DNA of 41,590 bases from Limivivens sp034101475 (GCA_034101475.1 JAXEJQ010000030.1:1-41590); one strand, 5' to 3'; shown: positions 1-8,286, numbered from the stretch's first letter. The notes: generated by a model not told the origin, from the letters alone. Numbers and translations are program-made.

Positions 1-1236
1 GTTATAGTTAATGGAAGCAATGATATCTTCCTTGGTAATATGCTTCGGAATCAGCTCGTGGATGTTCTTGTGGATCGCCTCCTTCAGATCATCCTCGTTG
101 TCGTTTTCTTCCAGTATTTTTTCAAGTACCGGATAGTATACTAATTCTGTAACGCCCACTTCCTTCGGGTCAAAGTCCACAAAGGCGGAAAGATCCACCA
201 TCATACTGGAGATAACCTTAACCTTACGCTCCTCTGTCTGAATCCATACAAAAGGAACGGCGGCATTCTGGATTTTATCTGCCAGAGCACGGTCAACCTC
301 CGTGCCGGCCTCCGCCAGAATCTCACCGGTGGTGGTATCCACCACATCCTCAGCCAGAGTCTTGCCGTTGATCCGGTTGCGCAGCATCAGCTTCTTATTA
401 AATTTATAACGGCCAACCTTTGCCAGATCGTATCTTCTGGGGTCAAAGAACATACTGGTAATCAGGCTTTCCGCACTTTCCACTGCCAGCGGCTCGCCAG
501 GACGGATCTTTTTGTACAGTTCCAGCAAACCTTCCTGATAACTCTCTGCCGTATCCTTCGTCAGGGTAACCAGAATCTTGGGCTCTTCACCGAAGAGTTC
601 AATAATTTCTGCATTGGTACCAAAGCCAAGGGCGCGGACCAGGACGGTGATGGGCACCTTTCTGGTTCGGTCTACACGCACATAGAAAATGTCATTGGAG
701 TCTGTTTCATATTCCAGCCATGCGCCGCGGTTCGGAATCACGGTGCTGGAAAACAGCCGTTTTCCAAGCTTATCATGGGTAATCGCATAGTAAATACCCG
801 GAGAACGTACCAGCTGGCTGACGATAACACGTTCGGCACCGTTGATCACGAAGGTTCCGGTTGCTGTCATAATCGGGAGATCACCCATAAAAATCTCATG
901 CTCGTTGATTTCGTCGTTTTCTTTATTGTGAAGTCTCACCCTGACCTTCAGAGGTGCCGCATAGGTCGCATCCCGCTCCTTGCATTCTTCGATCGAATAT
1001 TTGACATCATCTTCACATAAAGTAAAATCCACGAATTCCAGGCTCAGCTTGCCGCTGTAGTCCGTAATCGGAGAGATATCGTCAAAAACTTCTTTCAGTC
1101 CTTCATCCAGGAACCACTGATAAGAGTCCTTCTGAACCTCAATGAGGTTCGGCATTTCAAGTACCTCTTTCTGTCTGGAATAACTCATACGGAAGCTTTT
1201 GCCACTCTTGACCGGACGTATTCTGTTTTTCTCCAT
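1..1236 (-). CDS. rpoB: RNA polymerase beta subunit, N-terminal 412 codons (cut by window edge)
   Basis: Encodes the beta subunit of the core RNA polymerase. Reading the minus strand from the ATG at 1236 gives MEKNRIRPVKSGKSFRMSYS and then the classic N-terminal block with EMPNLIEVQKDSYQWF, followed by GTFVINGAERVIVSQLVRSP, the fork/lobe segment found in all bacterial RpoB. The frame stays open to base 1, so about two thirds of the gene lies outside the window. An alternative ATG two codons upstream (1242) reads MSMEKN; the 1236 start matches family members and has an AGGGG ribosome binding site ten bases upstream. It follows rplL, as expected, but is separated by a terminator-like hairpin (1449-1492) and its own promoter (1342-1370), so it can be transcribed independently of the ribosomal protein genes. 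Confidence 0.97.
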   Translation of the reverse strand, partial: MEKNRIRPVKSGKSFRMSYSRQKEVLEMPNLIEVQKDSYQWFLDEGLKEVFDDISPITDYSGKLSLEFVDFTLCEDDVKYSIEECKERDATYAAPLKVRVRLHNKENDEINEHEIFMGDLPIMTATGTFVINGAERVIVSQLVRSPGIYYAITHDKLGKRLFSSTVIPNRGAWLEYETDSNDIFYVRVDRTRKVPITVLVRALGFGTNAEIIELFGEEPKILVTLTKDTAESYQEGLLELYKKIRPGEPLAVESAESLITSMFFDPRRYDLAKVGRYKFNKKLMLRNRINGKTLAEDVVDTTTGEILAEAGTEVDRALADKIQNAAVPFVWIQTEERKVKVISSMMVDLSAFVDFDPKEVGVTELVYYPVLEKILEENDNEDDLKEAIHKNIHELIPKHITKEDIIASINYN

Positions 1237-1341
1237 TGACATTTCACCCCTGTTCTTTCTATATAAAACTAACAATATTGCGTAATCACTTTTGGGCATA
1301 CTTATGCCTTGGGCATAATCTTGCACAATAGTGCATTGTTC

Positions 1342-1370
1342 ATGGTAGCACAATTCTCCCTGACTGTCAA
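1342..1370 (-). promoter_or_regulatory. Predicted sigma-A promoter for rpoB
   Basis: On the minus strand a perfect -35 TTGACA (1365-1370) is followed after 17 bases by TACCAT (1342-1347). Transcription would begin near 1335, about 100 bases upstream of the rpoB start. The -10 matches the consensus at four of six positions. It lies just downstream of the rplL terminator hairpin, which makes functional sense. Confidence 0.6.
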
Positions 1371-1448
1371 GAGTCAATTTTCCATAAATTCTCCGGACTG
1401 GGAACATCCCGTTTCCAGTCCGAGAATTCAAGAAAGCCTGCGGAAGAC

Positions 1449-1492
1449 AAAAAAATCCCCATGCACACCTGTCGCCAGGCATCCATGGGGAT
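1449..1492 (-). terminator. Terminator/attenuator between rplL and rpoB
   Basis: On the minus strand the arms ATCCCCATG and CATGGGGAT (1484-1492 and 1455-1463) form a 9-bp perfect stem. A nested CCTG/CAGG stem lies inside, and seven Ts follow (1449-1455). It begins 26 bases after the rplL stop. Partial termination here is a common way to express L7/L12 more than the polymerase subunits; that role is inferred. Confidence 0.75.
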
Positions 1493-1517
1493 GAAGATCC
1501 ACAATCCGTTTCCCAGA

Positions 1518-1889
1518 TTATTTCAGAGTAACTTTAGCGCCTTCTGCTTCCAGTTTGCTCTTCAGCTCTTCAGCTTCTGCCTTGGAAGCAGCTTCTTTCA
1601 GAACCTTCGGAGCGCCGTCTACAACTTCCTTAGCTTCTTTCAGGCCAAGGCCGGTAGCTTCACGAACAACTTTGATAACCTTAACTTTGTTCGGGCCAAC
1701 TTCAGTCAGCTCTACGTCGAACTCATCCTTCTCTTCTGCTGCTTCTGCCGGGCCAGCTGCTGCTACAACAACACCTGCTGCTGCGGAAACACCAAACTCT
1801 TCTTCGCATGCTTTTACTAATTCGTTCAGTTCCAGTACGGATAACTCTTTAATCGCTTCAATAAATTCAGCAGTCGTTAATTTTGCCAT
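1518..1889 (-). CDS. rplL: Ribosomal protein bL12 (L7/L12)
   Basis: This is the multicopy stalk protein of the large ribosomal subunit, which recruits translational GTPases. The 123-residue product has the full family layout: an N-terminal dimerisation helix (MAKLTTAEFIEAIKELSVLE), an Ala/Val/Gly-rich hinge at about residues 35-55, and the C-terminal globular domain with KVKVIKVVREATGLGLKEAK. Length is normal (about 120-125). The ATG is preceded by AGGAGG nine bases upstream. It is co-transcribed with rplJ, 63 bases upstream, and followed by a terminator-like hairpin before rpoB. Confidence 0.98.
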   Translation of the reverse strand: MAKLTTAEFIEAIKELSVLELNELVKACEEEFGVSAAAGVVVAAAGPAEAAEEKDEFDVELTEVGPNKVKVIKVVREATGLGLKEAKEVVDGAPKVLKEAASKAEAEELKSKLEAEGAKVTLK

Positions 1890-1952
1890 TTTATTTTCCT
1901 CCTATTATCATAAATGATTCATGCAGCTCTCAGGCTGCTGTTTTGAATAATC

Positions 1953-2414
1953 TTAAGCCTCTGCTTTGTTCTCTGCGATCTGATTGAGAACACGGGCCAG
2001 ATTTGTGATGGGGGACTGGATGCTTCCAAGCAGTTTTCCGAGAAGTTCTTCTCTTGACGGGATGGCTGCCAGAGCGTTTACACCAGCTTCATCATAGTAA
2101 GCGCCTTCAACAACACCTGCAACAAGCTTCAGGGTCTTTACCGTTTTAGCATGTTTTGCCAGAATTCTGGCCGGAGCTGTCGCATCATCTTTGGAAATCG
2201 CGATGGCATTCGGTCCTTCCAGATGTTTGCACAGGGCTTCGCAGGGAGTTCCCTGGAATGCAAAGTTCATCATTGTGTTCTTATAAACTTTGTAATGGAT
2301 TCCAGCTTCTCTCATCTCTTTACGAAGAGCAGTGTCCTGTTCTACTGTGATACCGCTGTAGCTTGCAATGATGATAGACTGCGCATCTTTGATGCTTTCG
2401 CTGATCTCAGCCAC
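1953..2414 (-). CDS. rplJ: Ribosomal protein uL10, as translated from an in-frame GTG after an early stop
   Basis: L10 anchors L7/L12 dimers to the ribosome and represses its own operon. The 153-residue product covers the family from AEISESIKDAQS to the C-terminal L12-binding helix (SPITNLARVLNQIAENKAEA). The expected start is the ATG at 2444 with an AGGAGGTG ribosome binding site (2453-2460). From there the frame reads MAKVEL, then TAA (2424-2426), then KPVVAEISES. Only the GTG at 2414, four codons after the stop, gives an uninterrupted protein, and it has no ribosome binding site of its own. The missing N-terminal ten residues are conserved in relatives. Reinitiation across the 9-base gap, readthrough or a sequence error are the options. 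Confidence 0.9.
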   Translation of the reverse strand: MAEISESIKDAQSIIIASYSGITVEQDTALRKEMREAGIHYKVYKNTMMNFAFQGTPCEALCKHLEGPNAIAISKDDATAPARILAKHAKTVKTLKLVAGVVEGAYYDEAGVNALAAIPSREELLGKLLGSIQSPITNLARVLNQIAENKAEA

Positions 2415-2423
2415 AACCGGTTT

Positions 2424-2444
2424 TTACAGTTCAACTTTTGCCAT
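2424..2444 (-). other. Original rplJ start and six codons ending in a premature TAA
   Basis: The ATG at 2444 sits eight bases after a perfect AGGAGGTG and encodes MAKVEL, the usual L10 beginning, then TAA at 2426-2424. The codon after TAA is AAA and relatives usually have Lys or Gln here, so one A-to-T or C-to-T change would explain it. Read in the same frame, the rest of rplJ follows without a shift. Confidence 0.85.
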
Positions 2445-2452
2445 GATTGGTG

Positions 2453-2605
2453 CACCTCCTTATAGATTTGTGTACCGCCAAAAAAAAACCTCTCTGCAAG
2501 ACACAGAGAGGATTTGTAAGTCATTCCATAATCAGAATCAACTTTCCTCGGCAGGCGTTTTCTTCCTTATGCCATACGGCACCTGCTGTCTTCGGCAGTT
2601 TTCCG
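2453..2605 (-). promoter_or_regulatory. L10 leader (autoregulatory ribosomal protein leader RNA)
   Basis: The leader lies between the predicted start of transcription (about 2605) and the rplJ ribosome binding site. The minus strand reads AACTGCCGAAGACAGCAGG, then GCCTGCCGAGGAAAGTTG, the conserved paired blocks of the Firmicutes L10 leader family, which binds the L10-L12 complex. A strong terminator hairpin (2480-2511) follows, as in that family. The expected behaviour is that excess L10-L12 favours the terminator; that is known for the family and inferred here. Confidence 0.75.
2480..2511 (-). terminator. Attenuator terminator of the L10 leader
   Basis: On the minus strand the arms CCTCTCTG (2504-2511) and CAGAGAGG (2489-2496) form a perfect 8-bp stem with a 7-base loop, followed by nine Ts (2480-2488). 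It lies 20 bases before the rplJ ribosome binding site, so it acts as a leader attenuator rather than as an end of the upstream gene. Confidence 0.85.
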
Positions 2606-2611
2606 AAAAAG

Positions 2612-2640
2612 AATATACCATAAGTTTCATTGGCTGTCAA
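2612..2640 (-). promoter_or_regulatory. Promoter of rplJ-rplL
   Basis: Minus-strand TTGACA (2635-2640) and TATATT (2612-2617) are separated by exactly 17 bases. It lies between the end of the GH95 gene and the L10 leader, so rplJ-rplL transcription does not depend on the inserted sugar cluster. Confidence 0.85.
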
Positions 2641-2705
2641 TCATTTTTTATCAAAAGCTCAGACAAATTCAGACACGTTTTATTCTGTTACCTTTTCCTT
2701 TTTAT

Positions 2706-5057
2706 TCAATTCTGTTTTTCAGCCAGATACGTTTTCACCCGGTACTTCTTCCCGAAAGGGTTCTCCACCTTCCAGGACAGCAGTTCTCCATCCTTCCATT
2801 CCATCTCCAGCCGGAATCCTCCCCGCAGGCAGAGTCCTTTCACCCTGCCGGACGCCATGGACTTCGGCAGCGCCGGCATCAGACGGATCTCATATTCCGT
2901 AATCCGGTTCTGTTCATCTGTCAGAGGGGAGCACTGGGCAATACACTCCAGTATCAGAGCCGGCACGCCGCCGCTGATATCCGCATTGAAAATGCTGGGG
3001 CCGTAATCATGAGAGGACGCATAGGTGCGGTAATAGTTATTCTCCGCCATACTTTTCAGCATTACCTCCGTCATGGCCGCGTCGCCCAGATGGGCAGCTG
3101 CCATTCCTGCCTGAACCAGGCCGAAGGCCATGGTCCCCTGCTCCTTTTTCTTCCGTTCCATTTTGATCTCATAGGCTTTCTTTGCCGCAGCCAGCACCTC
3201 CGGCTTTTCCTTTGCCGGAAGATCATAGTACAGCATATACAGATGGGAAGAATGCCGATGGTCATATTCATCCGCAAGCCCCGGATCTGCCCATTCCTTC
3301 AGGGCTCCATCCTCATTTTCCAGGTAGGGCGGCATTTTTGCCAGAATACGCTGCCACTTCTGAACAGACTCTTCTTCAATTCCCAGGGTCCGGCAGCCGG
3401 TGATCAGATTCCGGAACAGCTCTGTGGCAACGGAGATGTCCATGGTAGCGTTTACGCAGGCTGCACTGTCGCTGTTGGAAGGTGTATTTTCAGGAGAATA
3501 GGAGGGCGAAAATCTCCAGAATCCTGTCTCGTCTTCGTACAGGTAATCCTCGTAGAACAGAGCCGCCTCTTTCATAAAGGGCAGGGCCCGGTTTCGGAAG
3601 AACGCATCGTCACAGGTATAAAGCCAGTAATCAAAATAAAAATGGGCTGCCCAGCCTGCCCCCGCCGTCCAGAAGACCATAGGCCAGGTCCGGTCAAAAT
3701 GGAAATCCATGCCGCTGTCTGAAGTCCGGCTGGGAATATGGATTCCCCTGCATCCGTAAAGCACCCGGCTGTTGGTCCGGTAATCCTCCAGGAGACTCTC
3801 CTGATAGTCAAAATAACTTTCCATTCCCTCAAAATCCCCGGTGGGAAGCAGGGCCAGAATCGCAGTCTGCAGATTTCCATTCTGGGTATAGTCGCTGCTC
3901 CAGGGCGTATCATAGGTTCCCGTCCATACGCCCTGCAGATTGGGCGGCATTTTCCCGCAGGAAGATAGGATTTCATAACGCCCGGCGCCAAACATGGCCT
4001 CCAGATGAGGATTTTCCAGCTCCAGCCTTATGCGTCCGTACCGTTCTCCGTGAATCTGCACATGGTTTTCCAGAAGCCTCCGGTACTGTTCCCTCGGTGT
4101 TTCCCCCGGCTTTCCCAGGCTCAGAAGGCGTTTTTCTTCCTCCTCCCACAGTTCTTCCTTTTCCATATTTTCCACCGGAAAAACGGAAACCAGAAGCAGG
4201 GCTTCCCGGCATCCCCGAAGCCGCAGGCTCTGGGTCCCCTCTGCCGTCACCCGGCAGCCGCCCTCCCTGTCGTCCATTTCCGGCTTCCTGTTTCTGCTCT
4301 CTTCCCTGTCCTCTTCCGACCTGGCGCCTCTCTCTCCGGCACCGTTGATTCCGGTCAGACACAGTACAATTCCATACCCTTTCTTTTTTCCGTTATAACC
4401 GCAGAGATACCAGAGCCCCCGTTCCCGCATCCGGATTTCCGGAAGGAAAAACGGCTCTCCTCCGCTTTCCGGGAACATTTTTTTGTTCACATGCATACCA
4501 TTTTTCTGATAAGGCGTTCGGGCCAGGGAAATCTGATAGGATGCCGGACCATCGGAAGAAAGCAGAATTCCAAGGCAGTGATCGGCCCTGGACAGAACAT
4601 AATTTCTCTGAAAGCCAGTCTGCCCCGCCGTATAGCGCACCCTTCCCTCACCGGTGGCAAAGGTCAGGGAGCGCTGATATTCTTCATAAATTCCGGCATT
4701 TTCCGTCCGGATATGCACATCTGCGGCAGGAAAAAAAGGATTCGTCCACAGCTTTTCCGACAGCCCCTCCTTTTTCTGATACATATCCACAATCAGTTCC
4801 GTGGCTTCCCGGGCTTTTCCCGCATCCAGGAGGCTGCGGATCTCTGGCAGCCTCTCTGCCATGGGAATGGGAGTCACCTGCTCATCCACGGGAGCAAACA
4901 GTCTTTCATGGGACAAAGTCAGCGTTTCTTCCGCTGCTCCGCCCAGGGCGGATGCGCCCATGGTTCCGTTCCCCAGAAGGATTCCATCCTCCCAGGAATT
5001 CGCGGGATAAGGAAGGGTATATCCTTCTCCCTGCTGTACAATCCATTGTCTTACCAT
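2706..5057 (-). CDS. Glycoside hydrolase family 95 (alpha-L-fucosidase/alpha-L-galactosidase type)
   Basis: This is a probable inverting glycosidase that removes terminal alpha-L-fucose or alpha-L-galactose. The 783-residue protein has the GH95 order: an N-terminal beta-domain with LGNGTMGASALGGAAEE (28-44), then an alpha/alpha barrel with NLQGVW (373-378), PWSSDYTQNGNLQ (385-396), SPSYSPENTP (517-526) and HRHSSHLYML (600-609). By comparison with characterised GH95 enzymes, N393 and N395, E523 and D693 (in FNADISGG) are the likely catalytic residues. There is no signal peptide, so it acts inside the cell on imported oligosaccharides, fitting the ABC importer genes immediately upstream. A very charged stretch at about 241-266 looks like a linker insertion. 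Fucosidase versus galactosidase specificity cannot be told. Confidence 0.85.
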   Translation of the reverse strand: MVRQWIVQQGEGYTLPYPANSWEDGILLGNGTMGASALGGAAEETLTLSHERLFAPVDEQVTPIPMAERLPEIRSLLDAGKAREATELIVDMYQKKEGLSEKLWTNPFFPAADVHIRTENAGIYEEYQRSLTFATGEGRVRYTAGQTGFQRNYVLSRADHCLGILLSSDGPASYQISLARTPYQKNGMHVNKKMFPESGGEPFFLPEIRMRERGLWYLCGYNGKKKGYGIVLCLTGINGAGERGARSEEDREESRNRKPEMDDREGGCRVTAEGTQSLRLRGCREALLLVSVFPVENMEKEELWEEEEKRLLSLGKPGETPREQYRRLLENHVQIHGERYGRIRLELENPHLEAMFGAGRYEILSSCGKMPPNLQGVWTGTYDTPWSSDYTQNGNLQTAILALLPTGDFEGMESYFDYQESLLEDYRTNSRVLYGCRGIHIPSRTSDSGMDFHFDRTWPMVFWTAGAGWAAHFYFDYWLYTCDDAFFRNRALPFMKEAALFYEDYLYEDETGFWRFSPSYSPENTPSNSDSAACVNATMDISVATELFRNLITGCRTLGIEEESVQKWQRILAKMPPYLENEDGALKEWADPGLADEYDHRHSSHLYMLYYDLPAKEKPEVLAAAKKAYEIKMERKKKEQGTMAFGLVQAGMAAAHLGDAAMTEVMLKSMAENNYYRTYASSHDYGPSIFNADISGGVPALILECIAQCSPLTDEQNRITEYEIRLMPALPKSMASGRVKGLCLRGGFRLEMEWKDGELLSWKVENPFGKKYRVKTYLAEKQN

Positions 5058-5134
5058 CGTTTTTCTCTCCCTTCACAGTGTTCCTGCGCATTCCGTCCGG
5101 TCCGCGCAAAAAATCCTTTCTTCCCGCTGCTCTC

Positions 5135-5977
5135 TCATCCCTTCAGTCCGCTGGTGGAAATTCCTTCCACAAAATATTTCTGTCCAAGGAAGAACAGGAT
5201 AATCAGAGGCACAACGGATAAGAAGGCCATGGCCATCAGCTGATTCCACTGAATATTGGCTTCAGAGTCAATGGCTGTCCGAAGTGCCAGGGAAATAGGA
5301 TATTTTTCCACACTGTTGATAAAAATCAGCGGATTCATAAAGTCATTATAGGTCCACATGAACTGGAAGAGTCCAGCGGAAAACAGGGAAGGTTTCAGCA
5401 GCGGCAGCAAAATGCGCGTAAAGCACTGGAAGGTTCCGCATCCGTCAATATAGGCGGATTCGTCCAGTTCCCTGGGAAGTCCCCGCATAAACTGAACCAG
5501 CATGTAAATAAAGAAAGGATAACAGGCCAGGATCGCCGGCGCGTAAAAGGGCAGATACGTATTCAGCCATCCCAGCTTGCTGAACATCATGTAACGCGGA
5601 ATGATAATCACCGTATTGGGCAGCATCAGAGTTCCGATGAGGATGGCAAAAAAGATCTTTTTAAAAGGAAAGCGGAATCTTGCAAAGCCATAGGCTACAA
5701 TGGCGCAGGATACCAGGGTCAGAAAGGTCACCGGGATCACGATCAGAAACGTATTCAGGAAATACTTCGCGTAAGAATATTTTCCGATGCCCTTCCAGCC
5801 CTGAATGTAGGCATCCAGACTGAAGGAGCTGGGAAAAAGCTTCAGCGTTCCGAAAATTTCACTGTTATCCTTAAAGGTTGCAAAAAACATCCACACCAGG
5901 GGATACATCATCACAATTCCAACGGCTGCAATCAGAATATAAAGCAGCACCTTGTTGATTTTTCTTTTTCTGCGCAT
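5135..5977 (-). CDS. Carbohydrate ABC transporter permease (CUT1, MalG/AraQ-like)
   Basis: Inner-membrane subunit of a CUT1-type sugar importer. The 280-residue protein begins with MRRKRK and a first membrane helix at about 10-30, contains roughly six helices, and carries the EAA loop that contacts the ATPase: ELDESAYIDGCGTFQCF (about residues 172-188). The C-terminus FVEGISTSGLKG is typical of this subfamily (VxGxxxGAxKG). It lies 12 bases after the partner permease gene and 77 bases before the GH95 gene. No ATPase gene is in the cluster, so the transporter probably uses a shared MsmX-like ATPase encoded elsewhere, as is common for CUT1 systems of Firmicutes. Confidence 0.93.
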   Translation of the reverse strand: MRRKRKINKVLLYILIAAVGIVMMYPLVWMFFATFKDNSEIFGTLKLFPSSFSLDAYIQGWKGIGKYSYAKYFLNTFLIVIPVTFLTLVSCAIVAYGFARFRFPFKKIFFAILIGTLMLPNTVIIIPRYMMFSKLGWLNTYLPFYAPAILACYPFFIYMLVQFMRGLPRELDESAYIDGCGTFQCFTRILLPLLKPSLFSAGLFQFMWTYNDFMNPLIFINSVEKYPISLALRTAIDSEANIQWNQLMAMAFLSVVPLIILFFLGQKYFVEGISTSGLKG

Positions 5978-5988
5978 TCTCTCACCTC

Positions 5989-6894
5989 CTAAAAATCTCC
6001 GCCGTCTTCATAATAAATTTTGCCGGACGAGAACCGGAACAACAGCAGCGTCACCACCAGAACCATGGCAAAAATCACCCAGGATGTGGCACAGGCATAG
6101 CCCATTTTATAATAGCCGAAAGCGTCGGTATAAAGCTTCATGCCCAATACATACGTGGCCTTGTTCGGGCCGCCTCCGGTTACTACGAAGGCTGAAGTAA
6201 AGTTCTGAAGAGCCGTGATGGTCTGCATGATCAGATTGAAGAAAATAATCGGTGTAATCTGAGGCAGAGTGATGGAGAAGAATTTCTTCACTCCGCCCGC
6301 GCCGTCGATGGAAGCCGCCTCGTAAAGGGATGCGGGAACCTGCTTCAGAGCCGCCAGAAACATCACCATGGAAGAACCGAACTGCCAGATCTCCAGCATA
6401 CAAATGGTAATCAGGGATACCTGGGGATCTCCCAGCCACTGCACAGTGGGCAGGTGGAAAAAGGACAGAATGTTGTTGATGGCGCCGTCACTCATAAACA
6501 GGATTTTCCACAGGATCGCCACTGCCACACTGCCGCCGAACAGGGAAGGCAGATAATAAACGGTACGAATCACGCCGATTCCTTTCACATCCCGGTTTAA
6601 AAGAACTGCGATAAACAGTGCCATGATCAGCTTTCCGGGAACGGTAATCAGGGTATAAATAATCGTCACCTTCAGGGAATTATAAAACTCCGGATCCAGG
6701 GTAAACAGCCGGATGTAGTTTTTCAGTCCCACGAAGGAGGGTTCATTAAAAAATTTATAGTCGGTAAAGGAATAAAGGAAGGAGCTTACAAAGGGGTACA
6801 GCTGCAGCAGCAAAAAGCCTGCAACCCACGGAGAAATATACACCAGCCCCATATAGTCCCTTTTCCGGTATTTTCTTACTTTTACTTTCTGCAT
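5989..6894 (-). CDS. Carbohydrate ABC transporter permease (CUT1, MalF/UgpA-like)
   Basis: Partner permease of the sugar importer. The 301-residue protein starts with a basic cytoplasmic tail (MQKVKVRKYRKRDYMG) followed by a membrane helix with SPWVAGFLLLQLYPFVSSF, has about six membrane helices, and contains the EAA loop SLYEAASIDGAGGVKKFFSI (about residues 194-213). It sits between the solute-binding protein gene and the second permease. The 93-base gap from the binding-protein gene contains a terminator-like hairpin (6947-6980), which would keep permease levels below those of the binding protein. Confidence 0.93.
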   Translation of the reverse strand: MQKVKVRKYRKRDYMGLVYISPWVAGFLLLQLYPFVSSFLYSFTDYKFFNEPSFVGLKNYIRLFTLDPEFYNSLKVTIIYTLITVPGKLIMALFIAVLLNRDVKGIGVIRTVYYLPSLFGGSVAVAILWKILFMSDGAINNILSFFHLPTVQWLGDPQVSLITICMLEIWQFGSSMVMFLAALKQVPASLYEAASIDGAGGVKKFFSITLPQITPIIFFNLIMQTITALQNFTSAFVVTGGGPNKATYVLGMKLYTDAFGYYKMGYACATSWVIFAMVLVVTLLLFRFSSGKIYYEDGGDF

Positions 6895-6946
6895 TGTTCT
6901 CGCCTTTCTTCGAATTCCCGTTTTGGTTCAACGTCTTTCCTTTGAG

Positions 6947-6980
6947 AAAAAAAGAGCTGCCCCCAAAGGGTGGCAGCCCT
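6947..6980 (-). terminator. Intra-operon terminator after the solute-binding protein gene
   Basis: On the minus strand a 9-bp stem (6972-6980 with 6953-6961, one G-U pair) is followed by seven Ts (6947-6953). Its place directly after the binding-protein stop and before the permeases fits partial termination for unequal expression. Confidence 0.7.
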
Positions 6981-6987
6981 GGTCTGA

Positions 6988-8286
6988 TTATTTTTCGGAA
7001 AGAATGAAATCCAGTGTGGAGATTCCGTCTGCTGCGGATTCTTCCACAGTGCTCTCTCCGTACATGATGCTTTCAATCATGGTATTGATGCAGGCTTCAA
7101 CCTCAGAGTCGGTGGTAAGTCCCATTTCATTGGTACCATTCTGGCTCAGTCCATATTCAACCGCTTTATTCACCAGATCGCTGATCAGGTTCTGCTCCTC
7201 GCAGACCTCTCTCGCATAGCTGGTAGGCGGTACGGAACGCAGATCCCGGAGAACCGCAGCTGCTTCCTTATCATTAAAGAAGAAATCCAGGAACATCACC
7301 GCTTCTTCCACGTGCTCGCTGTCTTTGTTTACGCACATGAGCTGGGGCGGATTTGCGTAGAAGCCGTCATCCTTGGCATCTGCCACATGGGGAAGGGCCA
7401 CTACTTCATACTCTGTATCCGGATTGGCAGAGGTCATAATGTCGATCTGAGAAGAATTGGTAAAGGCACATACGAACTCTCCGTTGATCCACTTGGGATT
7501 GGTCTGGGTGGAACCCTTAAAGGTTGCGCTGTCTCCTGCCGGCTGAGTCACATGATTGGTATAAAGGGACTCAATGTAGGACAGAACGGTTTTCAGGATT
7601 TCCTCGTCGCCGCTCATGGCCTTCGTCTCGTCATCGATAAAGGGCTTTCCGGAAAGCTGCATATAATACGGACGGAACACATGGGTAATCAGAATGCTGG
7701 AATCCAGATTCAGCAGATACAGGTTGCTGTCATATTCCTGTACCTTTTTGCCCATTTCGATCAGGTCATCCCAGGAAAGATCCTCGGTAAATTCCAGGCC
7801 GATCTCATCTGCCAGGGTTTTGTTTACCAGCAGCGTCTGAACCGCAATACCGCTGGGAAGCCCAACCTGTTTGTCATTGTAATACCCGGTGTTTTTCAGA
7901 TATTCCTCATCAAATCCGTTCAGATCCATGATATCGGTATATTCATTGAAATCAATAAAGAAATCTCCCTTGCTGACGAATTCCGGCATCCAGCCCGGAC
8001 CGTTCTGAATCACATCCGCAGCCTGTCCGCCTGCCAGAGCGGTGGACAGTTTTTCCTGATAGCCGTCACTTCCGCTGAATTCCGGCTCGATGGTAATCCA
8101 GGGATATTTCTCTTCAAACATATTGATGACTTCAACGGTAGCTTCGTTTCTCTCATCTCCGCCCCACCACATAAAGCGAAGGGTTACCGGCTCATGCTCC
8201 TCCTCTGCCAGAACAACGGTGGAACCTGCCAGTGTGGTAACAGACAAAATGCCTGCCAGCACCAGGGATAATACTCGTTTCTTCAT
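6988..8286 (-). CDS. Extracellular carbohydrate-binding protein of the ABC importer (SBP family 1)
   Basis: The 432-residue protein captures the oligosaccharide and delivers it to the two permeases downstream. The mature part starts with EPVTLRFMWWGGDERNEATV, characteristic of family 1 solute-binding proteins, followed by INMFEEKYPWITIEPEFSG and PSGIAVQTLLVN. The signal peptide (about 1-27) has a basic start, a hydrophobic core and a type I cleavage site VLA-EE. It lacks a lipobox cysteine: residues 19-22 read LAGS, where a lipoprotein would have LAGC. ATG is preceded by AAAGGAGG. It is divergently transcribed from the two-component genes that probably regulate it. Confidence 0.93.
   Translation of the reverse strand: MKKRVLSLVLAGILSVTTLAGSTVVLAEEEHEPVTLRFMWWGGDERNEATVEVINMFEEKYPWITIEPEFSGSDGYQEKLSTALAGGQAADVIQNGPGWMPEFVSKGDFFIDFNEYTDIMDLNGFDEEYLKNTGYYNDKQVGLPSGIAVQTLLVNKTLADEIGLEFTEDLSWDDLIEMGKKVQEYDSNLYLLNLDSSILITHVFRPYYMQLSGKPFIDDETKAMSGDEEILKTVLSYIESLYTNHVTQPAGDSATFKGSTQTNPKWINGEFVCAFTNSSQIDIMTSANPDTEYEVVALPHVADAKDDGFYANPPQLMCVNKDSEHVEEAVMFLDFFFNDKEAAAVLRDLRSVPPTSYAREVCEEQNLISDLVNKAVEYGLSQNGTNEMGLTTDSEVEACINTMIESIMYGESTVEESAADGISTLDFILSEK

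Noticed and set aside
4005..5243. Long plus-strand open frame of 412 codons
   Set aside because: It is antisense to the GH95 gene and the end of the permease gene. It has no ribosome binding site, is rich in Pro, Ser and Phe, and results from the codon bias of the real genes.
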